Shown: positions 39,586 to 48,974 of the stretch, in pieces
Numbering within the stretch: position 1 is the first letter of the stretch
Layout: every line of letters starts with the position of its first letter
DNA from: a virus
Length of the DNA: 64,000 nucleotides
Reading direction: 5' to 3' (one strand)
IMG/VR virus record: IMGVR_UViG_3300025012_000074
Location: 1-64,000 of that record
Program-made: the position numbers and the translations under genes
Notes under the pieces: model-generated
What the model was told of the DNA's origin: nothing
Seen by the model: only the letters and a program-made list of their open reading frames with translations
The model's database searches: none

Positions 39586-40604
39586 AGAAGTTGAACGACA
39601 TTTACCCGAACGAACCGGGATTGAAAACGGCCGGCGGATACCCAGTCCCCGGGCGGTTCGGACGCCGGACGCTGACGTTCCTGCGCGGCGCGACGTGGAA
39701 TAAATTCTATCAGCGGACGCAGGCGCTCGCTGTCGGACTGTCGCAACTGCTTCCGACCTGGGATATATTCTTTGTCTCCGACGGGGAAATGAACGTCATC
39801 CGCCCACAGGCGCGGAATCTGTTCGTCGTCTCTCCGCTCTGGTTCGAACAGTTCAAGGCCGACCTGGCGCGCGGCGTGTTCTTTACCACCTGGCCGCGGC
39901 TGGCCGACGAACTGCTGACGGCCGACACGTCCTGGTTCGACCTGTGCGATCACCCGTCACTGTTCTACCCGAAGGGAATGGGCGAACGGGAACAGTCGGA
40001 ACTCGGACGCGCGCTGACGGCCGACATCTTCACATCGACGCTCAACCGAATGGGCGTCGAACACCGACTCGACGGCTGGACGATCCCCAACGGCTGCTGG
40101 CCAGCGAACACCGCGCTGAACCCGCTGACCGTTCAATCCGCGCCGGTCATCGGCTTCTGGGGTTCGATGGGGCCATGGGTCGACGCCGACCTGTTGAACG
40201 AACTGGGGAAACGCTACGCCGTGCTCGTCGCCTGTGAGCCTGGTAAGTGCCCGCCGACGTGCGCGGACATGGGGTATCTGCGATACGATCAACTCAAGTG
40301 GTTCGCGAAACTCTGCACGCACCTCATTATCCCGTTCAAGCGCGGGCCGATCGCCGAGTATTCCGACCCGATCAAGCAATACGAATACGCGGCGGCCAAC
40401 CGGGTATCGCTGATTCCGACGTGGATACCGAACTTTCACGGGCTCGGGCTGACCAACTACCGCCGATATACGACGCTCGACGAACTGGTAAACGTCATCG
40501 GCGAATATCGGGTTGAAGATTTGAAGCGGTTCGATGATCCATTTTTCATCTCCTGGGAAACCCGCTGCCGGACGCTCGTCGCCGAGGTGTTCGGCCGTGA
40601 ATGA
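39582..40604 (+). CDS. Glycosyltransferase, GT4-like
   Basis: A 340-residue protein from TTG 39582 (TTGA). The C-terminal half (APVIGFWGSMGPWVDADLLNEL, MGYLRYDQLKWFAKLCTHLIIPFKRGP, YEYAAANRVSLIPTW) has the GT-B acceptor/donor pattern seen in several proteins of this cluster. It resembles the N-terminal domain of the fused enzyme at 35652. Confidence 0.7.
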   Translation: MKKLNDIYPNEPGLKTAGGYPVPGRFGRRTLTFLRGATWNKFYQRTQALAVGLSQLLPTWDIFFVSDGEMNVIRPQARNLFVVSPLWFEQFKADLARGVFFTTWPRLADELLTADTSWFDLCDHPSLFYPKGMGEREQSELGRALTADIFTSTLNRMGVEHRLDGWTIPNGCWPANTALNPLTVQSAPVIGFWGSMGPWVDADLLNELGKRYAVLVACEPGKCPPTCADMGYLRYDQLKWFAKLCTHLIIPFKRGPIAEYSDPIKQYEYAAANRVSLIPTWIPNFHGLGLTNYRRYTTLDELVNVIGEYRVEDLKRFDDPFFISWETRCRTLVAEVFGRE

Positions 40605-41592
40605 AATCGTCATGGTGTCCGATCACTTCAACTTGCCGGGCGACACGATCCCGATTGGCGGGGTTCAGAAACATATCTCGGCCGTGTCGGACGAACTGAA
40701 ACGCCGCGGTCATTCCGTCAAGTGGATGTATCCGGCGTCGGCCGTCGGCCGGGCTGTCGAACTTTCGCGTTCCAACGTGTTCTTTCACGACTGGTCAGCG
40801 TTCCGTAACTTCCCGTCCGTCACCCGGACGATCATCTTTCACGGCTGGGAGGGCGTCTGCCCGCCGAACCCGAAGACGGTGGCCGCCCGTCAACACATTC
40901 ATGCCCAATGCGATTATTCGATGTGCGTCGGCCACTACGTCGAAAAGCACTACGGCACGAAATGCGATCACGTCATTTACGGTGGGGCGAACCTGCCGGA
41001 AGGGTTCGAACGGCGGCCGGTCGGCGACGAATTCAACGTCCTGTTTCTCGGCCGGGTTGCGCGCGACACCGAGCCGGCGCTTGCCGTCTACGCCTTTTCG
41101 CAGTTCGTCAGCACGAATGCGCGTTTCTTCGAACAGCGCGGATGCGCGACCGTCCGGCTGGCGCTCGCCGGCGACGGCGACCAACGCGCGAGGATCGAAC
41201 TTCAGGCGCTCGAACTGACGCGCCGATTTTCCAACGTCAAGGTCGAATGCCGCGGATTCGTCGCCGACATCTGGCCGCTGGTTTCAACCGCCGATCTTGT
41301 CATTCCGACCGGATACCTATCGGCTGCCGAAGCGATGGCCGCCAACGTCCCGTCCGTTGTCTTCATCGACGAGCGATACACGCCGACGATCAAGCGCGAT
41401 TACTGGGCGATGATGCCGAACAAACTCAAGCCGGCAGTGGTTTCAACCCACGATTCCGAGCGGTTCCTTACCGAAGGATTCGATGCGAAATTCAACGGCG
41501 GCGAGTATCCGAAAGCGATCGTCCCCGGCAAAACGCCGGACGGCTGGCCGTCGATCGCCGACGCTTATATTTCCTGTCTGGCCAAAAAGTAA
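40597..41592 (+). CDS. Glycosyltransferase, GT4-like
   Basis: A 331-residue protein from GTG 40597. NVLFLGRVARDTEPALAVYAF and VRLALAGDGDQ, with NVKVECRGFVADIWPLVSTADLVIPTGYLSAAEAMAANVPSVVF, form the GT-B donor site of GT4 enzymes. It is the last gene of the glycan block; a perfect promoter follows at 41603. Confidence 0.8.
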   Translation: MNEIVMVSDHFNLPGDTIPIGGVQKHISAVSDELKRRGHSVKWMYPASAVGRAVELSRSNVFFHDWSAFRNFPSVTRTIIFHGWEGVCPPNPKTVAARQHIHAQCDYSMCVGHYVEKHYGTKCDHVIYGGANLPEGFERRPVGDEFNVLFLGRVARDTEPALAVYAFSQFVSTNARFFEQRGCATVRLALAGDGDQRARIELQALELTRRFSNVKVECRGFVADIWPLVSTADLVIPTGYLSAAEAMAANVPSVVFIDERYTPTIKRDYWAMMPNKLKPAVVSTHDSERFLTEGFDAKFNGGEYPKAIVPGKTPDGWPSIADAYISCLAKK

Positions 41593-41602
41593 CTTGCATA
41601 AT

Positions 41603-41631
41603 TTGACACGTTACCAGCCGTATGATATAAT
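41603..41631 (+). promoter_or_regulatory. Consensus promoter before the protease/scaffold gene
   Basis: TTGACA (41603-41608), 17-bp spacer, TATAAT (41626-41631): perfect sigma70 consensus and spacing. It starts a new transcription unit for the capsid genes and suggests that the glycan block is not essential for their transcription. Confidence 0.8.
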
Positions 41632-41725
41632 GCGGTTATACGAACTCGCTCTGAGTTCAATTTCCTAATTTCCAGTTCCGGAACATATCGCACAAAAGCC
41701 CGAGGTTTCTCGGGGGAGTTTCGCT

Positions 41726-43474
41726 ATGGAATTTTCCGCCCCGTCCGTCGTCCACGATAAAAAAAGCGGTTTGTCGAAAGTGCTTCGACAGGCGATCTTC
41801 AACGTGGGGACGCACAAGGGGAACGTGTTCACGCTCGCCGACCTGGAAGACATGGCGCGGAATTTCAAGCAGATGCCGTTCATGAAAATCCCGTCGATCC
41901 CGAAAGTCGCGTCCGCGAAACTCGGGCACAACGAAAAAGACAACTATGGGATTCGCAGCGGCTATCCGGCCGTCGGCTGGGTTTCAAACCTCGTCGTCGA
42001 AGACGAAACGCTGGTCGCCGATTTTGATGGCGTCCCCTACCAGGTCGCGGTCGGGATCGAAAAGCAGGCGTTCAAAACCAAGTCATCGGAGATCGCGATC
42101 TACTGCGACCCGGAATACAAAGACGCGGACGGAAACACGCTCGGTTGCGTGCTCGTCGGCGTCGCGTTTCTCGGCGAGGAACTGCCGGCCGTTCCGGACC
42201 TGAACGATCTGCACACGCTCTACATCACGGAAGAAAACGCGGACGACTTCACGGCCGTCAAACTTTCGAAGTGGGTCGACTGCCTGGTCAACCCGCCGGT
42301 CCGCGCCGAGCAGCGAATCTCCGAGCACGTTCACACGTTCCAATTTTCAAAAAATGACAACCATGAAAGGGTGAATCACAAAATGGCTCTGACGATCGAT
42401 GAAGCGAAAACCGCCATCGGCGAACTGACCGGCATGGCCGACGCGCTGGCGAAGATGCCGAAAGACGACGCGGGATATGAGTCCGCCCGCGCCGACCTGA
42501 TCGGTAAATGCAAGATGCTCGCCGCCGAATTCACGGTCAATCCCGAGATCGAATCGGTGAAGCCCGACTTCGACGCGCTGACCGTCCTGCTGATCGACGC
42601 CGGGCTGGCGACCGCCGATGAACTGGCGGCCGACAAGCCGAAGACCGAGACCGACGAGGAAATCGAGGCGAAGAAAACCAAACTCGCGGCCGACCCGAAG
42701 CCGGTCAAGATGTCGATGGACGATGCGAAGCAGCGCATCCGCGACCTGGCCGACGAACTCTGGGCGATCCAGAAACCAGCCGTCGCGCTGGCCAAGCCGG
42801 AGGAGTTCAAAACCCGCCGCGCCAAACTCATCGACGACCTGAAGTCGCTGATGGCCGAGTTCGACATCAACCCGGACATCAAAGACGTCACCGACCGGAT
42901 CGTCTGGCTCTACAACGATCTGCTCTGGGCCGGGCTGATCGAGGACGGCGAACTGTCGCCGGCCGACGCCGAGATGAAGGCCGAGTTCGCGAAGCGCGCC
43001 GACGACTACAAGGCCGCGAAGTTCGCAAAGGCGGACGCCGCGAAACTCAAGATCGAACTGGCCGCCGCGAAAACGGCGATCGATTCGACCAAGGGCGAAC
43101 TGGCCGAGCAGCTGAACGCCTCGAAGGCCGAGGCCGAGCGGCTGCGGGTCGCGAACGTCACGCTCACGCGCGAGCGGAACGAGGCGACGGTCGCCAAGCA
43201 GATGGACGAGTGGAAGAAGTTCGGACGCACCTGCCCGGCGCAGGACGAACCGCTCCGCCGCGTGCTCTTCCAGGCGCTCTCCGCGCCGGTCAAGATCGAG
43301 TTCGCGAAGGACGGCAAGACCGCCGAGTCGACGCTGTTCGACGATCTGGTCGCCGTCTTCAACGCAGTCCCGTCCAACACGGTCGTCAACTTCTCGGAAA
43401 CCGCCGTCGGCGAGGCCGGCGACGAGTCGAAGGTCGAAGCGATCGTCAAGACCGATTCCCGCTTTTCGAAATAA
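41726..43474 (+). CDS. Capsid protease with C-terminal scaffold region, Mu gpI-like
   Basis: A 582-residue protein. The N-terminal part (TLADLEDMARNF, KIPSIPKVASAKLGHNEKDNYG, AVGWVSNLVVEDETLVADFDG, SSEIAIYCDPEYKD) resembles Mu-type prohead proteases, with GHN a possible catalytic His. Residues ~215-560 are long charged helices (KRADDYKAAKFAKADAAKL) like a scaffold. It matures the capsid and guides its assembly. Followed by decoration and capsid genes. Confidence 0.8.
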   Translation: MEFSAPSVVHDKKSGLSKVLRQAIFNVGTHKGNVFTLADLEDMARNFKQMPFMKIPSIPKVASAKLGHNEKDNYGIRSGYPAVGWVSNLVVEDETLVADFDGVPYQVAVGIEKQAFKTKSSEIAIYCDPEYKDADGNTLGCVLVGVAFLGEELPAVPDLNDLHTLYITEENADDFTAVKLSKWVDCLVNPPVRAEQRISEHVHTFQFSKNDNHERVNHKMALTIDEAKTAIGELTGMADALAKMPKDDAGYESARADLIGKCKMLAAEFTVNPEIESVKPDFDALTVLLIDAGLATADELAADKPKTETDEEIEAKKTKLAADPKPVKMSMDDAKQRIRDLADELWAIQKPAVALAKPEEFKTRRAKLIDDLKSLMAEFDINPDIKDVTDRIVWLYNDLLWAGLIEDGELSPADAEMKAEFAKRADDYKAAKFAKADAAKLKIELAAAKTAIDSTKGELAEQLNASKAEAERLRVANVTLTRERNEATVAKQMDEWKKFGRTCPAQDEPLRRVLFQALSAPVKIEFAKDGKTAESTLFDDLVAVFNAVPSNTVVNFSETAVGEAGDESKVEAIVKTDSRFSK

Positions 43475-43478
43475 AAAG

Positions 43479-43500
43479 CCGGCCGCAAGGCCGTAAGAAA
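43479..43500 (-). terminator. Hairpin, possible leftward terminator or mRNA structure
   Basis: CGGCC-GCAA-GGCCG with A-runs on the left, so on the minus strand it is a hairpin followed by TTTTTATTT. It lies between the protease and decoration genes. No minus-strand gene nearby requires it; it could instead be a protective mRNA hairpin. Confidence 0.35.
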
Positions 43501-43511
43501 GAGGTGTAGAA

Positions 43512-43880
43512 ATGAACATTCCGCTCTACAACGAACAGGTCGCGTTCGAGGACAAGACCCTCTGGCAGATCGAGAACGCTGCGATGCCGGCTTCGATCGG
43601 CGTCGTCATCGCCTCGACCGCCGACTTCCCGCTGCAAAAGGGGACGGTCATGGGCAAGGTCACCGCCACCGGGAAGTATCTTCCCTACGTGGACGGCGCG
43701 GTCGACGGGACGGGCACGGCCGTCGGGCTGCTCAACGAGCACGTCGACGAACTCCGGCTCTCGTCCACCAACCAGGACGTCACGTCCACGATCGGCGTCA
43801 TCGGCGTCGCGATCGAGGCTTCCTGCGTCGGGCTCGACGCGGCGGCCAAGGTCGACCTCAAGACGATCGTCTTCGTCTAA
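43512..43880 (+). CDS. Head decoration protein
   Basis: A 122-residue protein between protease and capsid genes. ASTADFPLQKGTVMGKVTATGKYLPYVDGAVDGTGTAVGLLNEHVD resembles lambda gpD-like decoration proteins (the AG..I.KGT..G..T..G.Y....). It would cap and stabilise the capsid. AAAGAGGTGTAG precedes the ATG. Confidence 0.85.
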   Translation: MNIPLYNEQVAFEDKTLWQIENAAMPASIGVVIASTADFPLQKGTVMGKVTATGKYLPYVDGAVDGTGTAVGLLNEHVDELRLSSTNQDVTSTIGVIGVAIEASCVGLDAAAKVDLKTIVFV

Positions 43881-43900
43881 AAGAAAGGCAGGCGAATACA

Positions 43901-44908
43901 ATGAGCAACTCCCTCCTGTCCGTCCTCGATCCGAAGGCCATCGCCGGCCTGATCGACCGCCGGATCCCCGTCGGCTTCCGCGGCCTCGAATCGATCTTCA
44001 AGGATTCGATCAAGCCGCGTGACAACATGTTCACGCTCGAGTTCGACGTGCGCTACGGCCGCATCCCGCGCGCGCCCATGTCGAGCCCGAAGGCCCCGTC
44101 CTCGCCGATCCGCGTCGGCAAGGTCAAGAAACTCCTGCTCGAGCCGGCGTGCATCAAGGGCCATCACCGCGTGTTCGAGGCGGACGCCGCGCGCATGCGC
44201 ACCCCCGGCGGCCTCGGCCCCTACGGCGACAAACTCATGGCCGACGCGGCCGACACGATCGGAAAGGCCGTGCAGACCACGAAGGAATGGATGATCTGGC
44301 AGGCGCAGCGCGGCTCGATCACCTACTCGAACACCGAGACCGGCCTCCAGTTCAACGTCAACTTCGGTCAGGACGCTTCGCACCTGCCGGTCAACCTGAC
44401 GACCGCCAAGTGGGACGCGCCGACCACGGCCGATCCGCTGGGCGACATCGAGACCTACATCGGGATCATCGAGCGCGACGGCGGGGTCACCCCGACCGCG
44501 ATCGTCATGAACCGGTTCACGCTCGCCAAGGCGCTCAAGTGCGCTTCGCTCCAGACCGTCCTCGCCCCGACCCTCAAGGGCGGGTCCCTGTTCGCCGCGT
44601 TCAAAGAGTATCTGATGACCGCCTACCAGTGCGCGCTCGAGATCTACACCGGCCCCTACGAGTCCGAGGCCGGCGCGAACGCCTACATGGTCAACGACGG
44701 CGAAGTCTTCTTCTGCCATCCGTCGGCCGTGTCGGTCGAATCGGCGGCCAGCGAATACAACAAGACCGGGCCGTCGAACTACAAGGCCGGCGCGTGGACC
44801 GCGATCGAAGAGATCAAGGACCCGCTCGGCGCGAAGATCATCGGCGGCGAAAACTCCCTCGCGGCGCTCGTCATCCCCGGCGCGTCCGTCTTCCTGACGG
44901 CCTACTAG
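43901..44908 (+). CDS. Major capsid protein
   Basis: A 335-residue protein. The start (LIDRRIPVGFRGLESIFKDSIKP) and KWDAPTTADPLGDIETYIGIIERDGGVTP with PTAIVMNRFTLAKAL match lambda gpE-type capsid proteins of the HK97 fold. It lies directly after the decoration protein, as in lambda. Downstream, 44909-44989 holds GC-rich hairpins and no gene. Confidence 0.92.
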   Translation: MSNSLLSVLDPKAIAGLIDRRIPVGFRGLESIFKDSIKPRDNMFTLEFDVRYGRIPRAPMSSPKAPSSPIRVGKVKKLLLEPACIKGHHRVFEADAARMRTPGGLGPYGDKLMADAADTIGKAVQTTKEWMIWQAQRGSITYSNTETGLQFNVNFGQDASHLPVNLTTAKWDAPTTADPLGDIETYIGIIERDGGVTPTAIVMNRFTLAKALKCASLQTVLAPTLKGGSLFAAFKEYLMTAYQCALEIYTGPYESEAGANAYMVNDGEVFFCHPSAVSVESAASEYNKTGPSNYKAGAWTAIEEIKDPLGAKIIGGENSLAALVIPGASVFLTAY

Positions 44909-44989
44909 GGCTGATCCTTCACGGGCCGGCGGCCGGGTTTTACCGCCCGACTGCCGGCCTACTTCGTTCCAACTTTCCAAGGTGAGCAA

Positions 44990-45559
44990 ATGGCGTATTC
45001 GACGATCGCTGACGTGAAAGGTTCGATCCGTGAGACCGGGGCTTCCCCGGTTCAACTCACGCTGTCGGATGCGAAAGTCACGGAAAAGATCGTCGAAGCG
45101 GATGCACTGATCGACGGTTACCTCGGCCGCGCCTACGCCATCCCGTTCACGTCCGGCGGCGTGGCGGTCGCGACTCCTCCGCTCGTCGCGCTCATGTCGA
45201 AATACATCGCCGTCGCGTTCTGCATCGAGTGGGCGATGTCGATCAAGAATGAGATTTCCAGCCAGAGCAAAACAACCGCGCAGGTTCAATATGACCGCTG
45301 GGTATCGACCCTGAAGTCGATGATCGCTCGCGCGAACGCGCAGCCGATCCTGAATTGCGATCTTAAATCCGGCGTGACGGTCAACGCCGACGGCGGTTTC
45401 AACGTCGTAATCGGCAGTTCGAATTCGACGCTCGGGCTCGTCACCTCGACGACCGGCGGATACAAGCCGACGTTCGGCGAAGAGTCGCCGGAAGAGTGGC
45501 GCATCGACCCGCGCAAACTTTCCGACCTGGCGAGAATGGGTGACCATGTTGTCATCTGA
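44990..45559 (+). CDS. Head-tail connector, gp36/DUF1320-like
   Basis: A 189-residue protein. The core MAYSTIADVKGSI, DAKVTEKIVEADALIDGYLGRAYAIPF and VALMSKYIAVAFCIEWAM matches DUF1320, the Mu gp36-like family. It links head and tail. AAGGTGAGCAA precedes the ATG. Confidence 0.88.
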   Translation: MAYSTIADVKGSIRETGASPVQLTLSDAKVTEKIVEADALIDGYLGRAYAIPFTSGGVAVATPPLVALMSKYIAVAFCIEWAMSIKNEISSQSKTTAQVQYDRWVSTLKSMIARANAQPILNCDLKSGVTVNADGGFNVVIGSSNSTLGLVTSTTGGYKPTFGEESPEEWRIDPRKLSDLARMGDHVVI

Positions 45560-46409
45560 TCGGCCGTCCGTCTGCCTGGGGACGCTCATCCGGAATTGCG
45601 CGTGGATTCTCCCCGCGTTCCTTTCCCGCGTTTCGATGCTCGACTACCCAAAGCGTTCGATGGATCTGATCTTCCTCGTCAACGATTCGACCGACGACTC
45701 GGGATCAATCCTTGAACTATTTGCGTCCGAACACCGCCACGAATACCGATCGATCGTGATCGCCCGTCATGACCTTGGCGAACGCGCGATCGGCTCCGGA
45801 TCGTCCCGGCTGAACGAACACGATCCGCTCGGCCGGCGCGACGGCGCGAAGATCGAAGACCGCCCCGGGCTATTCCGGAACCTCGCGCATCTTCGAAACG
45901 TCCTCGTCGAATTGTTCACCACCCGGACGGCCGCCGACTGGCTGTTTTCCTGCGACTCGGACATTCTGATTCCGGCCGATTGTTTGACGAACTTACTCGA
46001 CTATCCGACCTCGCGCCTTCGGGCCGGGTTGGTCGTCAACGATTTAATGCAGAATCCCGAAAAGGGCTACGAGATGTTTCACCGCCGCTGCAACGCGGGC
46101 GTCATCTACGAACTGCCGGGCGGCAGGAAACTGATCGGCCACCAACTCAACTACGAACTTGGCCGGATCTACCCGGTCGCCGTGACCGGCGCGTGTTTTG
46201 TTTGCCACCGGTCGATCCTCGGCCAGTCCGAATACCGCTTCCACGAGTGGGGCGAGGACGCCGGCTTCTGCCTCGGCCTTCCCGAGGGCACGCCGATCGA
46301 GTGGGATACCCGGACGGTCTGCACGCACGCGATGAGCTCAGCGCACCTGGCGGCCGTCCCCGCCTTCGAGTCGGCCGTCGAGGGGGCTCGGGCGCTGTGC
46401 CGAAGGTAA
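45540..46409 (+). CDS. Glycosyltransferase within the structural module
   Basis: An approximately 289-residue protein (GTG 45540; ATG 45546 is equally possible). GTLIRNCAWILPAFLSRVSML and DLIFLVNDSTDDS are the GT-A nucleotide-binding start, WLFSCDSDILIPADCLTNLL the DxD metal site, and HEWGEDAGFCLGLPEGTP the acceptor region. It resembles Anp1-like/GT2 enzymes. Its place between connector and virion-morphogenesis genes suggests that it glycosylates a virion protein. Confidence 0.75.
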   Translation: MTMLSSDRPSVCLGTLIRNCAWILPAFLSRVSMLDYPKRSMDLIFLVNDSTDDSGSILELFASEHRHEYRSIVIARHDLGERAIGSGSSRLNEHDPLGRRDGAKIEDRPGLFRNLAHLRNVLVELFTTRTAADWLFSCDSDILIPADCLTNLLDYPTSRLRAGLVVNDLMQNPEKGYEMFHRRCNAGVIYELPGGRKLIGHQLNYELGRIYPVAVTGACFVCHRSILGQSEYRFHEWGEDAGFCLGLPEGTPIEWDTRTVCTHAMSSAHLAAVPAFESAVEGARALCRR

Positions 46410-46924
46410 CGCTCAAACTCGGCCGGATCGAGGCGCTGGCCGAGAAACTGCGAAACAACAAACCGGCGTTCGCAATGATTAAGGCGCGGCTGATCGAAGC
46501 GGTGTCCGACCACCTCAAGCGCGAGGAAGGCCCGGACGGACGCTGGGAGCCGCGGTCATCGTTTACGAAAATCATGGCCGAGCGATCGAAGGGTATCAAG
46601 ATTCACACCGGCGGGCTGTTGAAAAACCGCGGCACGTTCGGCGTATCGTTCGGCCGTGGCGCGACTTCCGGCAAGAACCGGGCGGCCGTCGGTTCGGCGC
46701 TGAAGACGCCGGACGGCAAGCACAACCTGGCGGCCATTCATCATGAAGGCGTTGACATCGCGGTCACGCCGAAAATGATCGGCTGGTTCAAGCACAACTT
46801 CGGGCTCCGGCTGAAAACCAATGCGATCCGAATTCCAGCGCGGCCGGTCCTCTGGCTGTCGGCCGACGAAAAGAAAGACATCCTTGAAATTCTTTCGTCG
46901 TTCTATTCAGGGCAGGCCGCCTGA
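46397..46924 (+). CDS. Virion morphogenesis protein, Mu gpG-like
   Basis: A 175-residue protein with GTG start 46397 overlapping the glycosyltransferase end. MIKARLIEAVSDHLKREEGPDGRWEPRSSFT ... RSKGIKIHTGGLLKNR ... AAIHHEGVDI and IPARPVLWLSADEKKDI fit the phage virion morphogenesis (gpG/tail completion) family. It attaches tail to head. Followed by a gpJ-like gene (ATGA). Confidence 0.85.
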   Translation: MPKVTLKLGRIEALAEKLRNNKPAFAMIKARLIEAVSDHLKREEGPDGRWEPRSSFTKIMAERSKGIKIHTGGLLKNRGTFGVSFGRGATSGKNRAAVGSALKTPDGKHNLAAIHHEGVDIAVTPKMIGWFKHNFGLRLKTNAIRIPARPVLWLSADEKKDILEILSSFYSGQAA

Positions 46925-47373
46925 TGGCTCGCAAACTCCTGACGAAAGTCATCGACGACGTTTACACGCTGCTTCAGGCGGATACCGCGCTCGCCGCGTC
47001 CGTCAAATACTGGGCGAAGTCGGACGCGATCGAGCCGGATCAATTCCCGGCGCTCGTGTTTATCCGCGATCTGACGACGCAAGTTCGCAACGTGACGATC
47101 GGGCGGCGAACGGCCACCATCTACCCGCTGAACATCGGCGTCATCGTCAAGAATTTTGATAGCGTCGAACTGGCCGACGAGGCGCTGGACGAACTGCTCG
47201 ATCTGGTAATCGACCGGCTGGATAAAAACCCGAGAATCAATGGAACCTACGCGAACTCGACGATTACCGGATGGCAATACTCGGTTGCCAACTTCGCCAA
47301 CAATCCCATCGCGTTTTTCCCGGCGGCCATTCTAACCATTAACGTAGAAGTCGATAAGAAAATCGACTGCTGA
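46924..47373 (+). CDS. Tail terminator/completion-like protein
   Basis: A 149-residue protein (MARKLLTKVIDDVYTLLQADT...) with FPALVFIRDLTTQVRN and a short beta core (TIYPLNIGVIVKNF). Size and position just before the tail tube fit tail terminator or Mu gp37-like proteins. The family match is weaker than for the neighbours. Confidence 0.65.
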   Translation: MARKLLTKVIDDVYTLLQADTALAASVKYWAKSDAIEPDQFPALVFIRDLTTQVRNVTIGRRTATIYPLNIGVIVKNFDSVELADEALDELLDLVIDRLDKNPRINGTYANSTITGWQYSVANFANNPIAFFPAAILTINVEVDKKIDC

Positions 47374-47396
47374 ACAAGAATCGGAGGATTTGAATC

Positions 47397-48635
47397 ATGA
47401 CCGTCCTTCAGGGTATCCTGGCAAAACACGTCATCTACACCGAAGCCGCGTTCGGCACGATGCCGGCGACGCCCGCCTACACCCGCGTCGAACTCCAGTC
47501 GTTCGAGCCCGAGGTCGATTACGGCTACAAAGAACCGGAGACGATCAGCGGAACGCTCGTCCCGGCCGCGGACGTGCGCACCCGCAAGACCGTCAAATAC
47601 TCGACCGGCATGCTGGCCGCGCCCGAGAACGGGTTCGAAAAACTCCTGAAATACATCACCGGCGCGGTGACCACCGTCGCCGGTTATTTCCGCTCCGAGT
47701 GGTTCACCGCCAGCGGCGCGGAGACGACCGTCACGCTCGCGTTCGCGCCGATCACCGCCACGTCGGAAAGCCTCTACTTCTTCGACGCCTCGGCCGGCAC
47801 CTGGGCGCTGCTCACCCGCGTCGTCGCCGGCCCGTCGACCGGCGAGTATTCGATCAACAATACCAGCGGCGTCGCGTCCCTCGGCTTCTCGCTGGCCGCC
47901 GGCGACAAGATCCTTTCCCGCTACTGCGAAGTCGTTTCCGGCGTCTACTCGCACGTCTACACCGCGTCGGTGGGCACTCTGCCGTCGTTCGGCGTGCTCG
48001 AAAACCTGCCGACCGATCTGGACGTGCGCGAAGTCCCGGGCGGCAAGGTCAACAGCGCGTCGATAACGATCGGTTCCGAAGACTTCCTGGCCGCGTCGCT
48101 CGACATCATGGCGCAGGAGGAAGCCCTCGGGTCGGAGACCGGCCACACGTTCCCGGCCGGGACGACGATGAGCAACCTTCAAAAGTTCCTGTTCAAGGAT
48201 GCCGCGATCTACATCAACGGCGTCTCGACCGACCTCTACGAATCGCTGGACATCGCGTTCGAAAACAACCTCGACGAAGCATTCACCATCCGCTGCGCGG
48301 ATACCGTCCGCGACCTGGCGGTCACCAAGCAGCGCGTCGGCCTGTCCGGTTCGCTCCTGTTCGAGGATCTGGTCGAATACAACCGCGTCCGCAACGGCAC
48401 GTTCTTCATGCTCGAAGTCGTCTACGGTCTGTGCCACGGCGAAGAGATCGGGACGACCGACCGGAATTACGGCTTGCACTTCTGGGCGACCAACGTCCGG
48501 CACCAGAGCGGGACGCCGCCGACGCAGCTGGAGCGCATGCGCATCGACGTCGAAGGCTTCGCCAACCCGCACCCGAACCTCGACAACAAGGCGTATGAAA
48601 TCGTGCTCATCAACACCATCGCCTCGATCGCGTAA
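47397..48635 (+). CDS. Major tail tube protein
   Basis: A 412-residue protein. LKYITGAVTT ... FTASGAETTVTLAF and SLDIMAQEEALGSETGHTF, NLDEAFTIRCAD, DLVEYNRVRNGTFFM fit siphovirus tail tube proteins (phage_tail_tube-like), with an insert domain around residues 100-200. It is followed by the frameshifted chaperone pair and the tape measure, the standard order. AAGAATCGGAGGATTTGAATC precedes the ATG. Confidence 0.82.
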   Translation: MTVLQGILAKHVIYTEAAFGTMPATPAYTRVELQSFEPEVDYGYKEPETISGTLVPAADVRTRKTVKYSTGMLAAPENGFEKLLKYITGAVTTVAGYFRSEWFTASGAETTVTLAFAPITATSESLYFFDASAGTWALLTRVVAGPSTGEYSINNTSGVASLGFSLAAGDKILSRYCEVVSGVYSHVYTASVGTLPSFGVLENLPTDLDVREVPGGKVNSASITIGSEDFLAASLDIMAQEEALGSETGHTFPAGTTMSNLQKFLFKDAAIYINGVSTDLYESLDIAFENNLDEAFTIRCADTVRDLAVTKQRVGLSGSLLFEDLVEYNRVRNGTFFMLEVVYGLCHGEEIGTTDRNYGLHFWATNVRHQSGTPPTQLERMRIDVEGFANPHPNLDNKAYEIVLINTIASIA

Positions 48636-48668
48636 GCGGACGAGCCCAACATCGGAGGAGCAACCGAT

Positions 48669-48974
48669 ATGAAACTGTCCGAAATGAAACCGAAGGAAAC
48701 CACCATCGACGGCGTTACGTTCAAGTTCCGGACCGTCCCCGGTTCGGTCGTCATGGACTACCGCAAGCCCGGCCACGTCGTGAAGGAGGGCGAGACGATC
48801 GCTCTCGCCGTCTCCCTCACGTCCGGCTGGAACCTCGAAAACGAGGACGGGTCGCCGATGGAAATCACCGAGGAAAATTTCCTGAAACTCGGGATGGACA
48901 CGATCGGGAAATACATCAAGCGCATCATGGGCGCGGAAGAGATCCCGGGCCAGGAACAGGTAAAAAACTCGTAG
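48669..48974 (+). CDS. Tail assembly chaperone, short product (lambda gpG-like)
   Basis: A 101-residue product of zero-frame reading, ending VKNS at the TAG 48972-48974. MKLSEMKPKETTIDGVTFKFRTVPGSVVMDYRKPGHVV is typical of siphovirus chaperones before a programmed frameshift. The stop lies four bases beyond the slippery heptamer. It coats the tape measure with the longer product. CGGAGGAGCAACCGAT precedes the ATG. Confidence 0.85.
   Translation: MKLSEMKPKETTIDGVTFKFRTVPGSVVMDYRKPGHVVKEGETIALAVSLTSGWNLENEDGSPMEITEENFLKLGMDTIGKYIKRIMGAEEIPGQEQVKNS

Noticed and set aside
43877-45589. 570-residue minus-strand frame over capsid genes
   Set aside because: Antisense shadow of capsid and connector genes caused by high GC codon use.
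47247-48776. 509-residue minus-strand frame over the tail tube gene
   Set aside because: Antisense shadow; the plus-strand gene has normal composition, a ribosome binding site and conserved context.
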